A DNA stretch of 64,000 nt from Allosphingosinicella indica (lineage in GTDB: Bacteria > Pseudomonadota > Alphaproteobacteria > Sphingomonadales > Sphingomonadaceae): positions 1,417,501-1,481,500 of the forward strand of contig NZ_LT840185.1 of assembly GCF_900177405.1 (NCBI RefSeq). Direction: 5' to 3'. The position numbers and the translations under genes were made by a program. This document shows, in pieces, positions 8,095 to 16,921 of this stretch; positions within the stretch are counted from its first letter, which is position 1; every line of letters begins with the position of its first letter. The notes below the pieces were generated by a model, which worked only from the letters and a program-made list of their open reading frames with translations, made no database searches and was not told the origin of the DNA.

Positions 8095-8384
8095 AACAAT
8101 CGCCTGCGCTGTTCAGTCCATATGAGATCGCTGCTGCCGGGATTGCAGGCTTCTATTTCTTTTTCGCCGTGACGGTCTGGAGTGGCGCGACGCTCGCGAT
8201 GCTGATGGCGGTGATTTCAGGCATTATCGGCTGGCTGGGGGGTCGCTGCCCTGAATGCGGCAAGCCGGCGCTTAAGCTTTATCTCGCCAACCGTCAGACG
8301 GGCATCTGGAGTTGGTGGTTCGTCAGCCGCTGGTGGCCCGAGCGCGAATGCTCGAGCTGCCGTGCGCCTTTGGACGTGGCCTGA
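8091..8384 (+). CDS. Small membrane protein with a zinc-ribbon motif
   Basis: A 97-residue protein starting with GTG that overlaps the ruvA stop (GTGA), so it is probably translated by coupling. Two hydrophobic segments (about residues 13-32 and 34-50) are followed by a [13 protein letters not shown]...CSSC arrangement: four Cys in two CxxC pairs about 37 residues apart, a plausible zinc ribbon. Many Trp residues lie between the pairs ([12 protein letters not shown]). I do not recognise a named family. Coupling to ruvCA may be incidental. Confidence 0.7.
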   Translation: MKQSPALFSPYEIAAAGIAGFYFFFAVTVWSGATLAMLMAVISGIIGWLGGRCPECGKPALKLYLANRQTGIWSWWFVSRWWPERECSSCRAPLDVA

Positions 8385-8400
8385 GGCGCTACCTTCCGCT

Positions 8401-8469
8401 CGTCCCGAGCGTAGTCGAGGGGCGTATGTGATGAGTTCGTGTCGGCGCCCCTTGAGTTCGCTCGGGACG
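8401..8469. repeat. Long intergenic hairpin between convergent genes
   Basis: CGTCCCGAGC (8401-8410) pairs with GCTCGGGACG (8460-8469), and further complementarity continues inward (GGGGCG with CGCCCC). It lies between two convergent genes and could end transcription from both sides, although there is no long T tract. It looks like a dispersed palindromic repeat. Confidence 0.6.
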
Positions 8470-8488
8470 GACGGGGCCTGAAGCTCTT

Positions 8489-9625
8489 TTAGCCCCGCCA
8501 GGCTTCGCGGAAGAGACGGAGCCAGTTGCCGCCCATCACCTTGTCGACGCGGGCGCCGCTCCAGCCCCGGGTGCGGAGGTCGGCGGCGATGCGGTCGAAG
8601 CGCGAAACGTCGTTGTAGCCGTCCACGAGGTTGAGCACGTCTGCCGCCTCGCCGGGCGCGGCGATGCCCTCCTTCTGGCGCCGCTGGAAGAATTCGCGCT
8701 GCTGCTTGCGCATCTCATCGTTAATCACATAGCCGGTCAGCGGATTGTCGGTGCCGATGCCGACATGATCCTCGCCGCAGACGTTCACCGCATGATCGAG
8801 ATGGCGGAGGAGATCGTCGCGGCCCGGCTGGCCGGAGGTGCGGAGGAACGGCATTAGATACATGCCCGCGACGCCGCCCTTGTCGGCCAGCGCCTTGAGC
8901 TCAGCGTCGGGCACGTTGCGCGGCAGATCGGCAAGCGCGCGGCAGCCGGTGTGGGTGATCGCGGGCGGGCGCCTGGCGGCGGCGATGCCTTCGGCGATCG
9001 TCCGCTGCCCGGCGTGCGACAGATCGAGCAGCAGGTCCGCCGCCTCGATCTTCTCGATCACCGCGCGGCCGAAATGGGAGACGCCGCCGTTGGTCTTCTC
9101 CAGGCAGCCGTCGCCGGCGAGATTGCGCTTGTTGTAGGTGAGCTGGAGGATTCGGACGCCGAGCGTGGCGAAGCGCTGGACGTTGTCGACATCGCCTTCC
9201 AGCGCGGTGGTGTCCTGGAACTGGTAGATGAGGCCGATGCGCCCCGCGGCGCGCGTGGCCTCGATATCGGCGGCGCGGCGCACGCGCAGGATCGGCGCGC
9301 CGCTAGTGGCGATCAGGTTGTCGTAATCGGCGATGGACTGCACCGCGGACATGAACGCGCCGGGCTTGTTGCCGACCTCGCCCAGCGTCGTCGTCATCGC
9401 ATCGATCCGGCGCGCCTTCGCCGCCTCGAAGAGCGCAGCGCTCGCCTTGAAGCTCCCGTCCGGCTGCTCGTCGAACCCGTCGATCGCGCCGCAGGCATCG
9501 ATATAAGTGGATCGTACGCCGCGCGGGCGGGGCTTTGCCAGTGCCGTAGGTGTCTGAGCCAATGCCGGCCAACTGACCAGCGCCGCCGCGCCCGCCCCGC
9601 CGATGAGGAAATCGCGACGATCCAT
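8489..9625 (-). CDS. Exported M19 (membrane dipeptidase)-like protein
   Basis: A 378-residue protein with a twin-arginine signal ([19 protein letters not shown], cleavage near ALA-Q). The renal dipeptidase fold is recognisable from [12 protein letters not shown] (His204), [11 protein letters not shown] (His225) and [12 protein letters not shown] (Asp293). The usual N-terminal HxD zinc pair is replaced by [10 protein letters not shown], and the bridging Glu region reads [12 protein letters not shown], so the binuclear zinc site looks incomplete. The substrate is probably a dipeptide or related amide, but activity should not be assumed. It is transcribed alone, against the ruv genes. Confidence 0.8.
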   Translation of the reverse strand: MDRRDFLIGGAGAAALVSWPALAQTPTALAKPRPRGVRSTYIDACGAIDGFDEQPDGSFKASAALFEAAKARRIDAMTTTLGEVGNKPGAFMSAVQSIADYDNLIATSGAPILRVRRAADIEATRAAGRIGLIYQFQDTTALEGDVDNVQRFATLGVRILQLTYNKRNLAGDGCLEKTNGGVSHFGRAVIEKIEAADLLLDLSHAGQRTIAEGIAAARRPPAITHTGCRALADLPRNVPDAELKALADKGGVAGMYLMPFLRTSGQPGRDDLLRHLDHAVNVCGEDHVGIGTDNPLTGYVINDEMRKQQREFFQRRQKEGIAAPGEAADVLNLVDGYNDVSRFDRIAADLRTRGWSGARVDKVMGGNWLRLFREAWRG

Positions 9626-9682
9626 CCTGTCCTTCCTGTCGCGGGCAGCTTATGCGGTGTGTTATTGGAGTCAAGCAGTTGC

Positions 9683-9800
9683 TCTCTCGACACGCCGTCT
9701 CGACTGCGCTCGACGGCTGCTCGAGATGAGCGGTTCGGACAAATTCTTTCCGCTCATCTCGAGCAAAGCATCGAGCAAAGCCGAGATGCGCCGTCGAGAG
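9683..9800. repeat. Nested palindromic repeat upstream of ruvB
   Basis: Outer arms CTCTCGAC (9683-9690) and GTCGAGAG (9793-9800) enclose a perfect 15-bp stem, GCTCGAGATGAGCGG (9719-9733) with its complement at 9750-9764, around a 16-nt loop. It occupies most of the gap between the divergent M19-like gene and ruvB, so their promoters must sit within or next to it. Confidence 0.7.
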
Positions 9801-9860
9801 CCGGAAGCTAAACCGCTTTCCCCTTCCGTTCCGCCCGCCTCCGCGGCTATCGTCGCGGGC

Positions 9861-10892
9861 GTGACCGACGCCGAACGCATCATCGCGCCCGCGCGCAAGC
9901 CCGAGGATATCGACGCGGCGCTGCGGCCCAAGGCGCTCGACGAGTTTGTGGGACAGAAGGCCGCGCGGGAGAACCTCCGCGTCTTCATCGATGCGGCGCG
10001 GCGGCGCGGCGATGCGCTCGATCATGTGCTCTTCTTCGGCCCGCCCGGCCTCGGCAAGACGACGCTGGCACAGATCATCGCGCGCGAGCTCGGCGTCGGC
10101 TTCCGCGCCACCTCCGGCCCTGTGATCGCCAAATCGGGCGATCTCGCCGCTCTGCTCACCAATCTCGACGACGGCGATGTGCTGTTCATCGACGAGATCC
10201 ACCGCCTCGCACCCGCGGTCGAGGAAATCCTCTATCCTGCGATGGAGGACCGCGCGCTCGATCTGATGATCGGCGAGGGGCCGTCGGCGCGGAGCGTGCG
10301 GATCGATCTGCCGCGCTTCACCCTGGTCGGTGCGACGACGCGGCAGGGGCTGATCACCACGCCGCTGCGCGATCGCTTCGGCATTCCGGTGCGGCTCAAT
10401 TTCTACACTGTGGACGAGCTGGAGCAGGTCGTGCGCCGCGCCGCCGGGCTGCTCGGGCTCGAGCTTGCAGCGGGCGGCGCGACCGAGATCGCGCGCCGAT
10501 CGCGGGGCACGCCGCGCATAGCCGGACGCCTGCTCCGCCGCGTGCGCGATTTCGCCGAGGCGCGCGGCGCGGGGGCGGTCGATGCGCGGATCGCCGACGA
10601 TGCGCTGACGCGGATGGAGGTCGACGCGCTCGGCCTCGATGCGATGGACCGGCGCTACCTCCACATGATCGCCGATATCTACAAGGGCGGTCCGGTGGGC
10701 GTGGAAACGCTGGCGGCGGGGCTGAGCGAGCCGCGCGACACGATCGAAGAAGTGATCGAGCCTTACCTTATCCAGCTGGGCCTCGTCGCGCGGACCGCGC
10801 GCGGTCGCTGCCTCAACGGCAAGGCGTGGACGCATCTCGGCATCACCCCGCCCGCGGGATCGCCGCAGGGCGGGCTGTTCGAAGCGAAATGA
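9861..10892 (+). CDS. ruvB: Holliday junction branch-migration ATPase RuvB
   Basis: A 343-residue AAA+ motor. Walker A is GPPGLGKTT (near residue 65), Walker B is LFIDEIHRL, and the C-terminal winged-helix includes [17 protein letters not shown]. The GTG at 9861 is chosen because it gives the normal family length and start ([10 protein letters not shown]); the in-frame extension upstream runs through a palindromic repeat and is not conserved-looking. It drives branch migration with RuvA, here separated from ruvCA by two unrelated genes. Confidence 0.96.
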   Translation: MTDAERIIAPARKPEDIDAALRPKALDEFVGQKAARENLRVFIDAARRRGDALDHVLFFGPPGLGKTTLAQIIARELGVGFRATSGPVIAKSGDLAALLTNLDDGDVLFIDEIHRLAPAVEEILYPAMEDRALDLMIGEGPSARSVRIDLPRFTLVGATTRQGLITTPLRDRFGIPVRLNFYTVDELEQVVRRAAGLLGLELAAGGATEIARRSRGTPRIAGRLLRRVRDFAEARGAGAVDARIADDALTRMEVDALGLDAMDRRYLHMIADIYKGGPVGVETLAAGLSEPRDTIEEVIEPYLIQLGLVARTARGRCLNGKAWTHLGITPPAGSPQGGLFEAK

Positions 10893-10945
10893 GGGGGAGC
10901 TACACCACTCTGCCTGTCCTCAGCCTGGGCGGTGGCGGGGGTGGT

Positions 10946-11011
10946 GATGATCAGATCGCCATGTCCCCCGGACATGGCTTTGGATTGTAGGGCAACCCAA
11001 ACCTGATCATC
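10946..11011. repeat. Intergenic hairpin between ruvB and ybgC
   Basis: GATGATCAG (10946-10954) pairs with CTGATCATC (11003-11011), and inside it GCCATGTCC/GGACATGGC (10958-10966 with 10970-10978) makes a perfect 9-bp stem with a 3-nt loop. There is no T run, so it is more likely a repeat or processing element than a terminator. Confidence 0.6.
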
Positions 11012-11110
11012 CTCCATAAAGGGGGATGGCTTGAAGGCCCAACGCAAAAACGGCTCGACTGGGCAGAACAACCTTTCGTCGCCGCCGTCGCCTTGGCAGA
11101 GGCGGAAGCC

Positions 11111-11572
11111 ATGACGGCATCCATGCTCGATACGCCCTATCAAGGGGGCTTCGTTGGTACGACGCATCACTTCGCGCTCCGCGTCTATTTCGAGGACACG
11201 GACACCGCGGGGATAGTCTATTATGCCAATTATCTCCGCTTCATGGAGCGTGCCCGGTCGGACATGTTGCGCGCGGCGGGGATCGACCAGCGCAGCGCTC
11301 TGGACGCGGGTGACGGCGTCTATGCCGTCGCCGAAGCGCATATCCGCTACCGTGCGCCCGCGAAGCTCGACGACGATCTCGTGATCCTCAGCGAAGTGCG
11401 CGAGCTTCGCGCCGCGAGCTGCGTCATTCATCAACGAGTCATGCGCGGGTCGCAACCTCTGGCAGAAGCGACGGTCACCGCCGCCTTCCTGGGGCTGGAC
11501 GGGCGGCCGCGTCGCCAGCCGCGCGCATGGATAGAGGCCATCGCCCGGTTCAAAGGGGAAGGAACGACGTGA
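11111..11572 (+). CDS. ybgC: Acyl-CoA thioesterase of the Tol-Pal locus
   Basis: A 153-residue hotdog-fold protein with the YbgC signature RVYFEDTDTAGIVYYANYLRF near residue 23 and its active-site Asp. YbgC hydrolyses acyl-CoA thioesters and is the usual first gene of tol-pal operons, where its cellular role is still unclear. The ATG at 11111 is preferred over a TTG 18 nt upstream. It overlaps tolQ by 4 nt (GTGA). Confidence 0.93.
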   Translation: MTASMLDTPYQGGFVGTTHHFALRVYFEDTDTAGIVYYANYLRFMERARSDMLRAAGIDQRSALDAGDGVYAVAEAHIRYRAPAKLDDDLVILSEVRELRAASCVIHQRVMRGSQPLAEATVTAAFLGLDGRPRRQPRAWIEAIARFKGEGTT

Positions 11573-12372
11573 CGAATATCGAAATGCCCGCCACCGCCGC
11601 GCATACGCCGGGCGAGCTGATGTCGCCCGTGGCGCTGTTCATGCAGGCGGACATCGTGGTGAAGGCGGTGATGATCGGCCTCATCCTCGCCAGCATCTGG
11701 ACGTGGGCGATCATCATCGCGCACGCGATGAAGGTGAAAAGGCTGAAGGCGGCGAACGAGAAGTTCGAGCGCGATTTTTGGCGCGCCGAGGATATCGATC
11801 GCTTTCACGACGCGCGCGGCAGCGACGATCTGCCCGCCGCCAAGGTGTTCGCCGCCGGCATCGACGAATGGCGCCGCTCCACCTCCGGCCGCCACGTCGA
11901 CAAGGAAGGGACGCGCGCGCGGCTCTCGGGCGCAATGCACTCCACCGCGGCGGCGGAGGTCGATCGCCTCGCCGACCGGCTCAACATCCTCGCAACCGTC
12001 GGCTCGGTGGCGCCCTTCGTCGGCCTGTTCGGCACCGTCTGGGGCATCATGCGCAGCTTCTCGGACATCGCGGGCGCCAACAACACCAGCCTCGCGGTCG
12101 TCGCGCCGGGCATCGCCGAGGCGCTGTTCGCCACCGCGCTCGGCCTGTTCGCCGCCATCCCGGCGGTAATCGCCTACAACCGCATGACGCACGGTATCAA
12201 TCGGATGGAGACCGCGCTCGGCCGCTTCGCCGACCGCTTCCACGCAACGCTCAGCCGCGAGCTGGAATATGATCCCTCCGCCGCACCGCCGCAGCCCGCG
12301 GCCAACCCCGAGGGCACCTTCGCCTTCGCGCCCAAGGCCAGCGCCGGCGCACCGCTCCGGAAGGGTGGCTGA
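11569..12372 (+). CDS. tolQ: Tol-Pal proton channel subunit TolQ
   Basis: A 267-residue inner-membrane protein with three membrane segments. The first is at about residues 25-45, and the second and third lie in the conserved LATVGSVAPFVGLFGTVWG region and the LFATALGLFAAIPAVIAYN helix. It forms a proton-driven motor with TolR that moves TolA. The GTG at 11569 overlaps the ybgC stop; an internal ATG 15 nt later is also possible. It shares one nucleotide with tolR. Confidence 0.95.
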   Translation: MTNIEMPATAAHTPGELMSPVALFMQADIVVKAVMIGLILASIWTWAIIIAHAMKVKRLKAANEKFERDFWRAEDIDRFHDARGSDDLPAAKVFAAGIDEWRRSTSGRHVDKEGTRARLSGAMHSTAAAEVDRLADRLNILATVGSVAPFVGLFGTVWGIMRSFSDIAGANNTSLAVVAPGIAEALFATALGLFAAIPAVIAYNRMTHGINRMETALGRFADRFHATLSRELEYDPSAAPPQPAANPEGTFAFAPKASAGAPLRKGG

Positions 12373-12812
12373 TGGCGATGGGGCCGATCCTGGGCGCCGG
12401 CCGCCGCAGCCGGCGCGCGCCGATGGCGGAGATCAACGTCACGCCGATGGTGGACGTGATGCTGGTGCTGCTCATCATCTTCATGGTGACGGCGCCGCTG
12501 CTCGTCGCCGGCGTCCCGGTCGATCTGCCCGACAGCAAGGCCGGTGCGCTCGATCAGGAGCAGCAGCCGGTGCAGATCTCGCTCGATCCGAGCGGCGCGA
12601 TCTTCGTCGACGATACCCAGCTCAGCCCCGAACAATTGGGCGGCCGCCTCGCGCAGATCGCGCAGACATCGACCGAGGAGGGCGGGCCGCGCATCTTCCT
12701 GCGCGCCGACCGCAGCCTCGATTACGGCCGGGTGATGGGGGTGATGGGCGAGATCAACGCCGCGGGCCTCCGCAAGGTCGCGCTGGTCAGCACGCAGGGT
12801 GCCGACAATTGA
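12372..12812 (+). CDS. tolR: Tol-Pal subunit TolR
   Basis: A 146-residue protein with one membrane helix and the ExbD/TolR signature MAEINVTPMVDVMLVLLII (about residues 18-36), including the proton-carrying Asp. The periplasmic domain contains FLRADRSLDYGRVM. It is the partner of TolQ. Its start overlaps the tolQ stop by one base, typical of tight operon coupling. Confidence 0.96.
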   Translation: MAMGPILGAGRRSRRAPMAEINVTPMVDVMLVLLIIFMVTAPLLVAGVPVDLPDSKAGALDQEQQPVQISLDPSGAIFVDDTQLSPEQLGGRLAQIAQTSTEEGGPRIFLRADRSLDYGRVMGVMGEINAAGLRKVALVSTQGADN

Positions 12813-12849
12813 TGGGCGCTTCGCCTCTCATTCCACCCAAGGCGCGCTG

Positions 12850-13722
12850 ATGGACCGCGCCGAATCCACCGGCCTCGGCGTCTCGGTCGGGGCGCATCTC
12901 GCGCTACTGGCGGCGCTGACGCTAGGATTCGCCAGCGTCCGCACGCCGCCGATCGCGAGCGATCCGATAGAAGTGTCGTTCGTCGAGGATGTCGCGCTGC
13001 GTTCCGCTTCGCCCTCGATCGAGCCGCCCGCGCAGAGCCTCGCGCCCGAGATCGGCGCGCCCGACGAGGCCGCGCCGGTGCCCGAGCCTGTCCCCGCGCC
13101 GCCCGAGCCGGTGCCGCCGCCGCCGCGCCCGCAGCCCGCGCCGCCCGAGCCCAAACCGGTGCCGAAACCCGCCGAGAAGCCGGCGCCGTCCAAGCCCGCG
13201 CCCAAGGCTGCCGCCAAGCCGGAGCCCAAGGCCGCGCAGCCCAAGACGCCGCCCGCCAAGACCAAGACCGAAACGCCGCGATCCGGCAGCGGCGAGCGGA
13301 CGCGCGGCTCCCGCCTCGGCTCGGACTTCCTGAAAGGTATCGGCTCAGACGCGAGCAAGTCCAAGGCGCAGGCGCCGCGCGGCGCGGTGATGAGCAGCCA
13401 GGCGATGGCGAGCATCGGTCAGGCGATCCTGCGGCAGGTGCAACCGTGCGCGGATCGCCAACGCACGCCTGGCCCCGGCGCGGAACGAATCCGCGTCGCG
13501 ATCAATTTGAAACTCAACCGCGACGGTTCGCTCGCTTCCCGCCCCCGGATCACCGGGCGCGACGGGGTGGACGACGAGAACCGGCGCTATGCCGACCGGG
13601 TGGACGATCTAGCGATCGCGACCTTCACCGGCTGTTCGCCGCTCCGCGGTCTGCCGGACGAGCTTTACGATGTCCCCAACGGGTGGAGCGATTTCACCCT
13701 TCGATACAAACTTCCGGGCTGA
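12850..13722 (+). CDS. tolA: TolA, Pro/Ala/Lys-rich periplasm-spanning protein
   Basis: A 290-residue protein. One N-terminal membrane helix (about residues 8-30) is followed by a roughly 120-residue linker very rich in Pro, Ala, Glu and Lys (PEPVPAPPEPVPPPPRPQP), then a C-terminal globular domain with two Cys (VQPCADRQ and FTGCSPLR). The linker is Pro-rich rather than the long Ala/Lys helix of E. coli TolA. It transmits TolQR energy to TolB and Pal. The ATG at 12850 removes a weak 17-residue N-terminal extension that overlaps tolR. Confidence 0.9.
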   Translation: MDRAESTGLGVSVGAHLALLAALTLGFASVRTPPIASDPIEVSFVEDVALRSASPSIEPPAQSLAPEIGAPDEAAPVPEPVPAPPEPVPPPPRPQPAPPEPKPVPKPAEKPAPSKPAPKAAAKPEPKAAQPKTPPAKTKTETPRSGSGERTRGSRLGSDFLKGIGSDASKSKAQAPRGAVMSSQAMASIGQAILRQVQPCADRQRTPGPGAERIRVAINLKLNRDGSLASRPRITGRDGVDDENRRYADRVDDLAIATFTGCSPLRGLPDELYDVPNGWSDFTLRYKLPG

Positions 13723-13731
13723 GGATGAGCG

Positions 13732-15102
13732 ATGCGTAGATTTCGACTGACGACGATCGGCTTTGCGGCGCTGGCCTATGCGAGCGCGGCGGCCGCCCAA
13801 ACCCCCGTGCAGCCCGCGCCGCCGGCGCCCGCTGGCCAGTCCGGCGGGCTGGTGGTGGACGTGGTCGGCGGCGTCTCGGCACCGATGCCGATCGCCATTC
13901 CGGTGATGCCGACGCCCGCGGCGCAATCGACCGCGGCGGGCGAAACCACCGCGCTCGGCCGGCAGGTCGCGGAGATCGTCGCCAACGATCTGCGCAATTC
14001 GGGTCTGTTCACGCCCAAGGGTCCGTCGGGACTTCCCAATGTCAGCTATCCGCAGGTGACGGCGCCCGATTTCGGCGCGTGGGGTGGCAGCGGCGCGCAG
14101 GCGCTGGTGCAGGGCTTCGTCCAGGCGAATGGCGACGGCACGCTCACCGTCGGCTGCTATCTCTACGACATCTATTCGCGCACCGAGCTTGCCCGCCAGG
14201 GCTTCGTCGTGCGCCCGGCACTGTGGCGGCGCGCCGCGCACAAATGCGCCGACACGGTCTACACCCGGTTGACCGGCGAAGGTCCCTATTTCGACAGCCG
14301 CGTCGTCTACGTCGCGGAGAGCGGCCCCAAGGGCAAGCGCACCAAGCGCATCGCGATCATGGATCAGGACGGCGCCAACCACCGCTTCCTGACCAACGGA
14401 CAGCAGACCGTGCTCACGCCGCGCTTCTCGCCGGACAACCGCACGCTCGTCTACATGAGCTACGTCAACGAGCAGCCGCGACTCTACGTCTACGACATCG
14501 AGAGCGGGCGCCAGCGGCAGCTCGTCAGCCAGCCGAACATGACCTTCGCGCCGCATTTCTCGCCGGACGGCAATTGGATCGTCTTCTCGATGGCGGCGGG
14601 GGGCAACACCGACATCTACAAGGTGCGCACCTCGGGCGGCGCGCCGCAGCGGCTGACCAACACGCCGGGAATCGACACCGGCGGCAGCTTCTCGCCCGAT
14701 GGCAGCCGCATCGTCTTCGAGAGCGATCGCGGCGGCAGCCAGCAGCTCTATGTGATGAACGCCGACGGATCGGGCCAGCGCCGGATCAGTTTCGGCTCGG
14801 GCCGCTACGCGACGCCGGTATGGAGCCCGCGCGGCGACCAGATCGCCTACACCAAGATCGGCGGCGGCTTCGCGATCGGCGTGATGAATTCGGATGGGTC
14901 GGGCGAAAAAAGGCTGACCAACGGGTGGCAGGACGAAGGGCCCGTCTGGGCGCCCAACGGCCGCGTCATCCTGTTCTTCCGCACCGCGCAAGGCTCGGGG
15001 AAGGCGGACCTCTGGTCGGTCGATCTCACCGGCCAGGTGGCGCGCCGCGTGCCGACGCCGCTCGACGGTTCCGACCCGTCCTGGTCGCGGCTGCTCGACT
15101 GA
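13732..15102 (+). CDS. tolB: Tol-Pal periplasmic beta-propeller TolB
   Basis: A 456-residue exported protein with a signal peptide ending AAAAQTPV. The N-terminal domain (to about residue 180) is followed by a six-bladed propeller in which each blade carries an FSPDGxxIVF- or WSPRGDQIAY-like repeat. It binds Pal and interacts with TolA during outer-membrane constriction at division. It starts 9 nt after tolA. Confidence 0.96.
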   Translation: MRRFRLTTIGFAALAYASAAAAQTPVQPAPPAPAGQSGGLVVDVVGGVSAPMPIAIPVMPTPAAQSTAAGETTALGRQVAEIVANDLRNSGLFTPKGPSGLPNVSYPQVTAPDFGAWGGSGAQALVQGFVQANGDGTLTVGCYLYDIYSRTELARQGFVVRPALWRRAAHKCADTVYTRLTGEGPYFDSRVVYVAESGPKGKRTKRIAIMDQDGANHRFLTNGQQTVLTPRFSPDNRTLVYMSYVNEQPRLYVYDIESGRQRQLVSQPNMTFAPHFSPDGNWIVFSMAAGGNTDIYKVRTSGGAPQRLTNTPGIDTGGSFSPDGSRIVFESDRGGSQQLYVMNADGSGQRRISFGSGRYATPVWSPRGDQIAYTKIGGGFAIGVMNSDGSGEKRLTNGWQDEGPVWAPNGRVILFFRTAQGSGKADLWSVDLTGQVARRVPTPLDGSDPSWSRLLD

Positions 15103-15166
15103 TGTGATTACAGCGGCGGAATAGAAATCCGCCGTCATGCGTATTGTCCCAATGGAGGAATAATTG

Positions 15167-15694
15167 ATGAAAACATCCCGCATCCAGATCGCGCTGCTGG
15201 CGACGGCAGCCCTGGCCATGACGGCCGGCTGCGCCAAGAAGGCGCCCGAACAGCTTCCGCCCCCGCCCGCGGGCACCGATGGCGGCATGGATACCGGCAC
15301 CGACACCGGCAATGTCGGCGGCGGAATCGTCCCCGGCAGCCGCGCGGACTTCCTGCAGAAGGTCACGTCCGACCGCATCCTGTTCGAGACCGACAGCTAT
15401 TCGGTCGACGGCCAGGGCCGCGCCACGCTCGACAGCCAGGCGCAGTGGCTGATGGCCAATCCCAGCGTGTCGGTGACGATCGAAGGTCATGCCGACGAGC
15501 GCGGCACGCGCGAATACAACCTCGGCCTCGGCGAGCGTCGCGCCAATGCGGCGAAGAATTATCTCGCCAGCCGCGGCGTGCCCGCCAACCGGATGACGAC
15601 GGTGAGCTGGGGCAAGGAACGCCCGGCCGCCGAAGGCTCCAACGAAAGCGCCTGGGCCCAGAACCGCCGCGCCGTGACGGTGGTGCCGAACTGA
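15167..15694 (+). CDS. pal: Peptidoglycan-associated lipoprotein Pal
   Basis: A 175-residue lipoprotein with lipobox MTAGC (Cys near residue 22) and a Pro/Gly-rich linker. Its OmpA-like peptidoglycan-binding domain shows VTIEGHADERGTREYNLGLG and RRANAAKNYL. It anchors the outer membrane to peptidoglycan and ends the ybgC-tolQRAB-pal operon. The ATG at 15167 follows GGAGGAA by 9 nt. Confidence 0.97.
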   Translation: MKTSRIQIALLATAALAMTAGCAKKAPEQLPPPPAGTDGGMDTGTDTGNVGGGIVPGSRADFLQKVTSDRILFETDSYSVDGQGRATLDSQAQWLMANPSVSVTIEGHADERGTREYNLGLGERRANAAKNYLASRGVPANRMTTVSWGKERPAAEGSNESAWAQNRRAVTVVPN

Positions 15695-15700
15695 GGACTG

Positions 15701-15827
15701 ATCCTCCCCTGCGCTACGCGCAGGGGAGGGGGACCGTCCGCAGGACGGTGGAGGGGCTTACTGAGTCAGCATACCCCTCCACCATGCTTCGCATGGTCCC
15801 CCTCCCCCGGCTAAGCCGGGGGAGGAT
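15701..15827. repeat. Four-hairpin intergenic element between pal and the asparaginase gene
   Basis: The element is bounded by ATCCTCCCC and GGGGAGGAT and holds four consecutive perfect hairpins: CCCCTGCG/CGCAGGGG, ACCGTCC/GGACGGT, ACCAT/ATGGT and CCCCCGG/CCGGGGG. Its ends are inverted complements, so the whole can also fold as one cruciform. It fills the space between two convergent genes and may end both transcripts. Confidence 0.8.
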
Positions 15828-15830
15828 TAC

Positions 15831-16805
15831 TTATTTCTCGTCGCCGTAGATGCCGACGCTCTTGCCGTCGGCGCTGGCCATGCCGCGGTACATGCCGGGC
15901 GTATTGAACGAATAGATCGTCTCGCCCTTCGGCGACACGACGATCACCCCGCCGGTGCCACCTAATTGGCCAACATCGGCGATCACCGCGTCCGCCGCGG
16001 CCTTGGCGCTTTCGCCCTTCAGCCGCATCCGCGCGCAGATTTCGTGCGCCACGCCCGCGCGGATGAAATATTCGCCGGCGCCGGTGGCGGAGACCGCGCA
16101 GGCGCGATCGTCGGCATAGGTGCCCGCGCCGATGATTGGCGCGTCGCCGACGCGGCCCCAGCGCTTGCCGGTGACGCCGCCGGTCGAGGTCGCCGCCGCG
16201 ACATGGCCCTTGGCGTCGAGCGCGACCGCGCCGACCGTGCCGTATTTCATGTCCACGTCGAACCAGGAGAGCTTGTTGGCCTTGAGCTCCTCGAGCTGGC
16301 GTTTGCGCTCGGGGGTTTCGTAATAATCGGGGGTCACCTGCGTCAGCCCCTGCTCGCGGCTGAAGATGTTGGCGCCCTCGCCGATCAGCATGACGTGCGG
16401 GCTCTTCTCCATCACCGCGCGCGCCGCCTCGATGGGATTGCGCGTTCCGTTGATCCCGGCCACGGCGCCCGCCGCGCGCGTGTCGCCGCGCATGATCGCG
16501 GCATCCAGTTCGTTCTTGCCTTCGTAGGTGTAGACCGCGCCCTTGCCGGCGTTGAAGTGCGGATCGTCCTCCAGCACCTTCACCGCCGCCTCGACCGCGT
16601 CGATCGCCTCGCCGCCGCCCGCCAGCACCTTCGACCCCGCATCGAGCGCGCGGGTCAGCGCGGCGCGGATGTCGCTGTCCTGCTCCTTGGATATCCGCTC
16701 GCGCTCGATCACCCCGGCGCCGCCGTGAATGACGAGCTTCCAGGGGGTCTGGGCTTGGGCGGCGGTAGACATAAGAAGGGCTCCGGCAAGGATGAGGAAA
16801 CGCAT
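15831..16805 (-). CDS. Exported isoaspartyl peptidase/L-asparaginase (Ntn hydrolase)
   Basis: A 324-residue protein with a signal peptide (MRFLILAGALLMSTAAQAQ). It belongs to the plant-type (type 2) asparaginase family. The autoprocessing site is the Gly-Thr bond in KYGTVGAVALD (Thr190), where Thr190 becomes the nucleophile of the beta chain; FNAGKGAVYT and GGTGGVIVV are further family motifs. Such enzymes hydrolyse beta-aspartyl dipeptides and asparagine. The start at 16805 is set by the signal peptide. Confidence 0.93.
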   Translation of the reverse strand: MRFLILAGALLMSTAAQAQTPWKLVIHGGAGVIERERISKEQDSDIRAALTRALDAGSKVLAGGGEAIDAVEAAVKVLEDDPHFNAGKGAVYTYEGKNELDAAIMRGDTRAAGAVAGINGTRNPIEAARAVMEKSPHVMLIGEGANIFSREQGLTQVTPDYYETPERKRQLEELKANKLSWFDVDMKYGTVGAVALDAKGHVAAATSTGGVTGKRWGRVGDAPIIGAGTYADDRACAVSATGAGEYFIRAGVAHEICARMRLKGESAKAAADAVIADVGQLGGTGGVIVVSPKGETIYSFNTPGMYRGMASADGKSVGIYGDEK

Positions 16806-16921
16806 GGGCAGACTCCCGGTGAACGGCCTTGCTCTAGGGGCAGCGCGGGGTGGCCGCAACGGTGGCTGGCGACGCCGGCGTCGTGCTAGGCGGCGCGCAT
16901 TTCAAGGATCGGGAAGAATCG

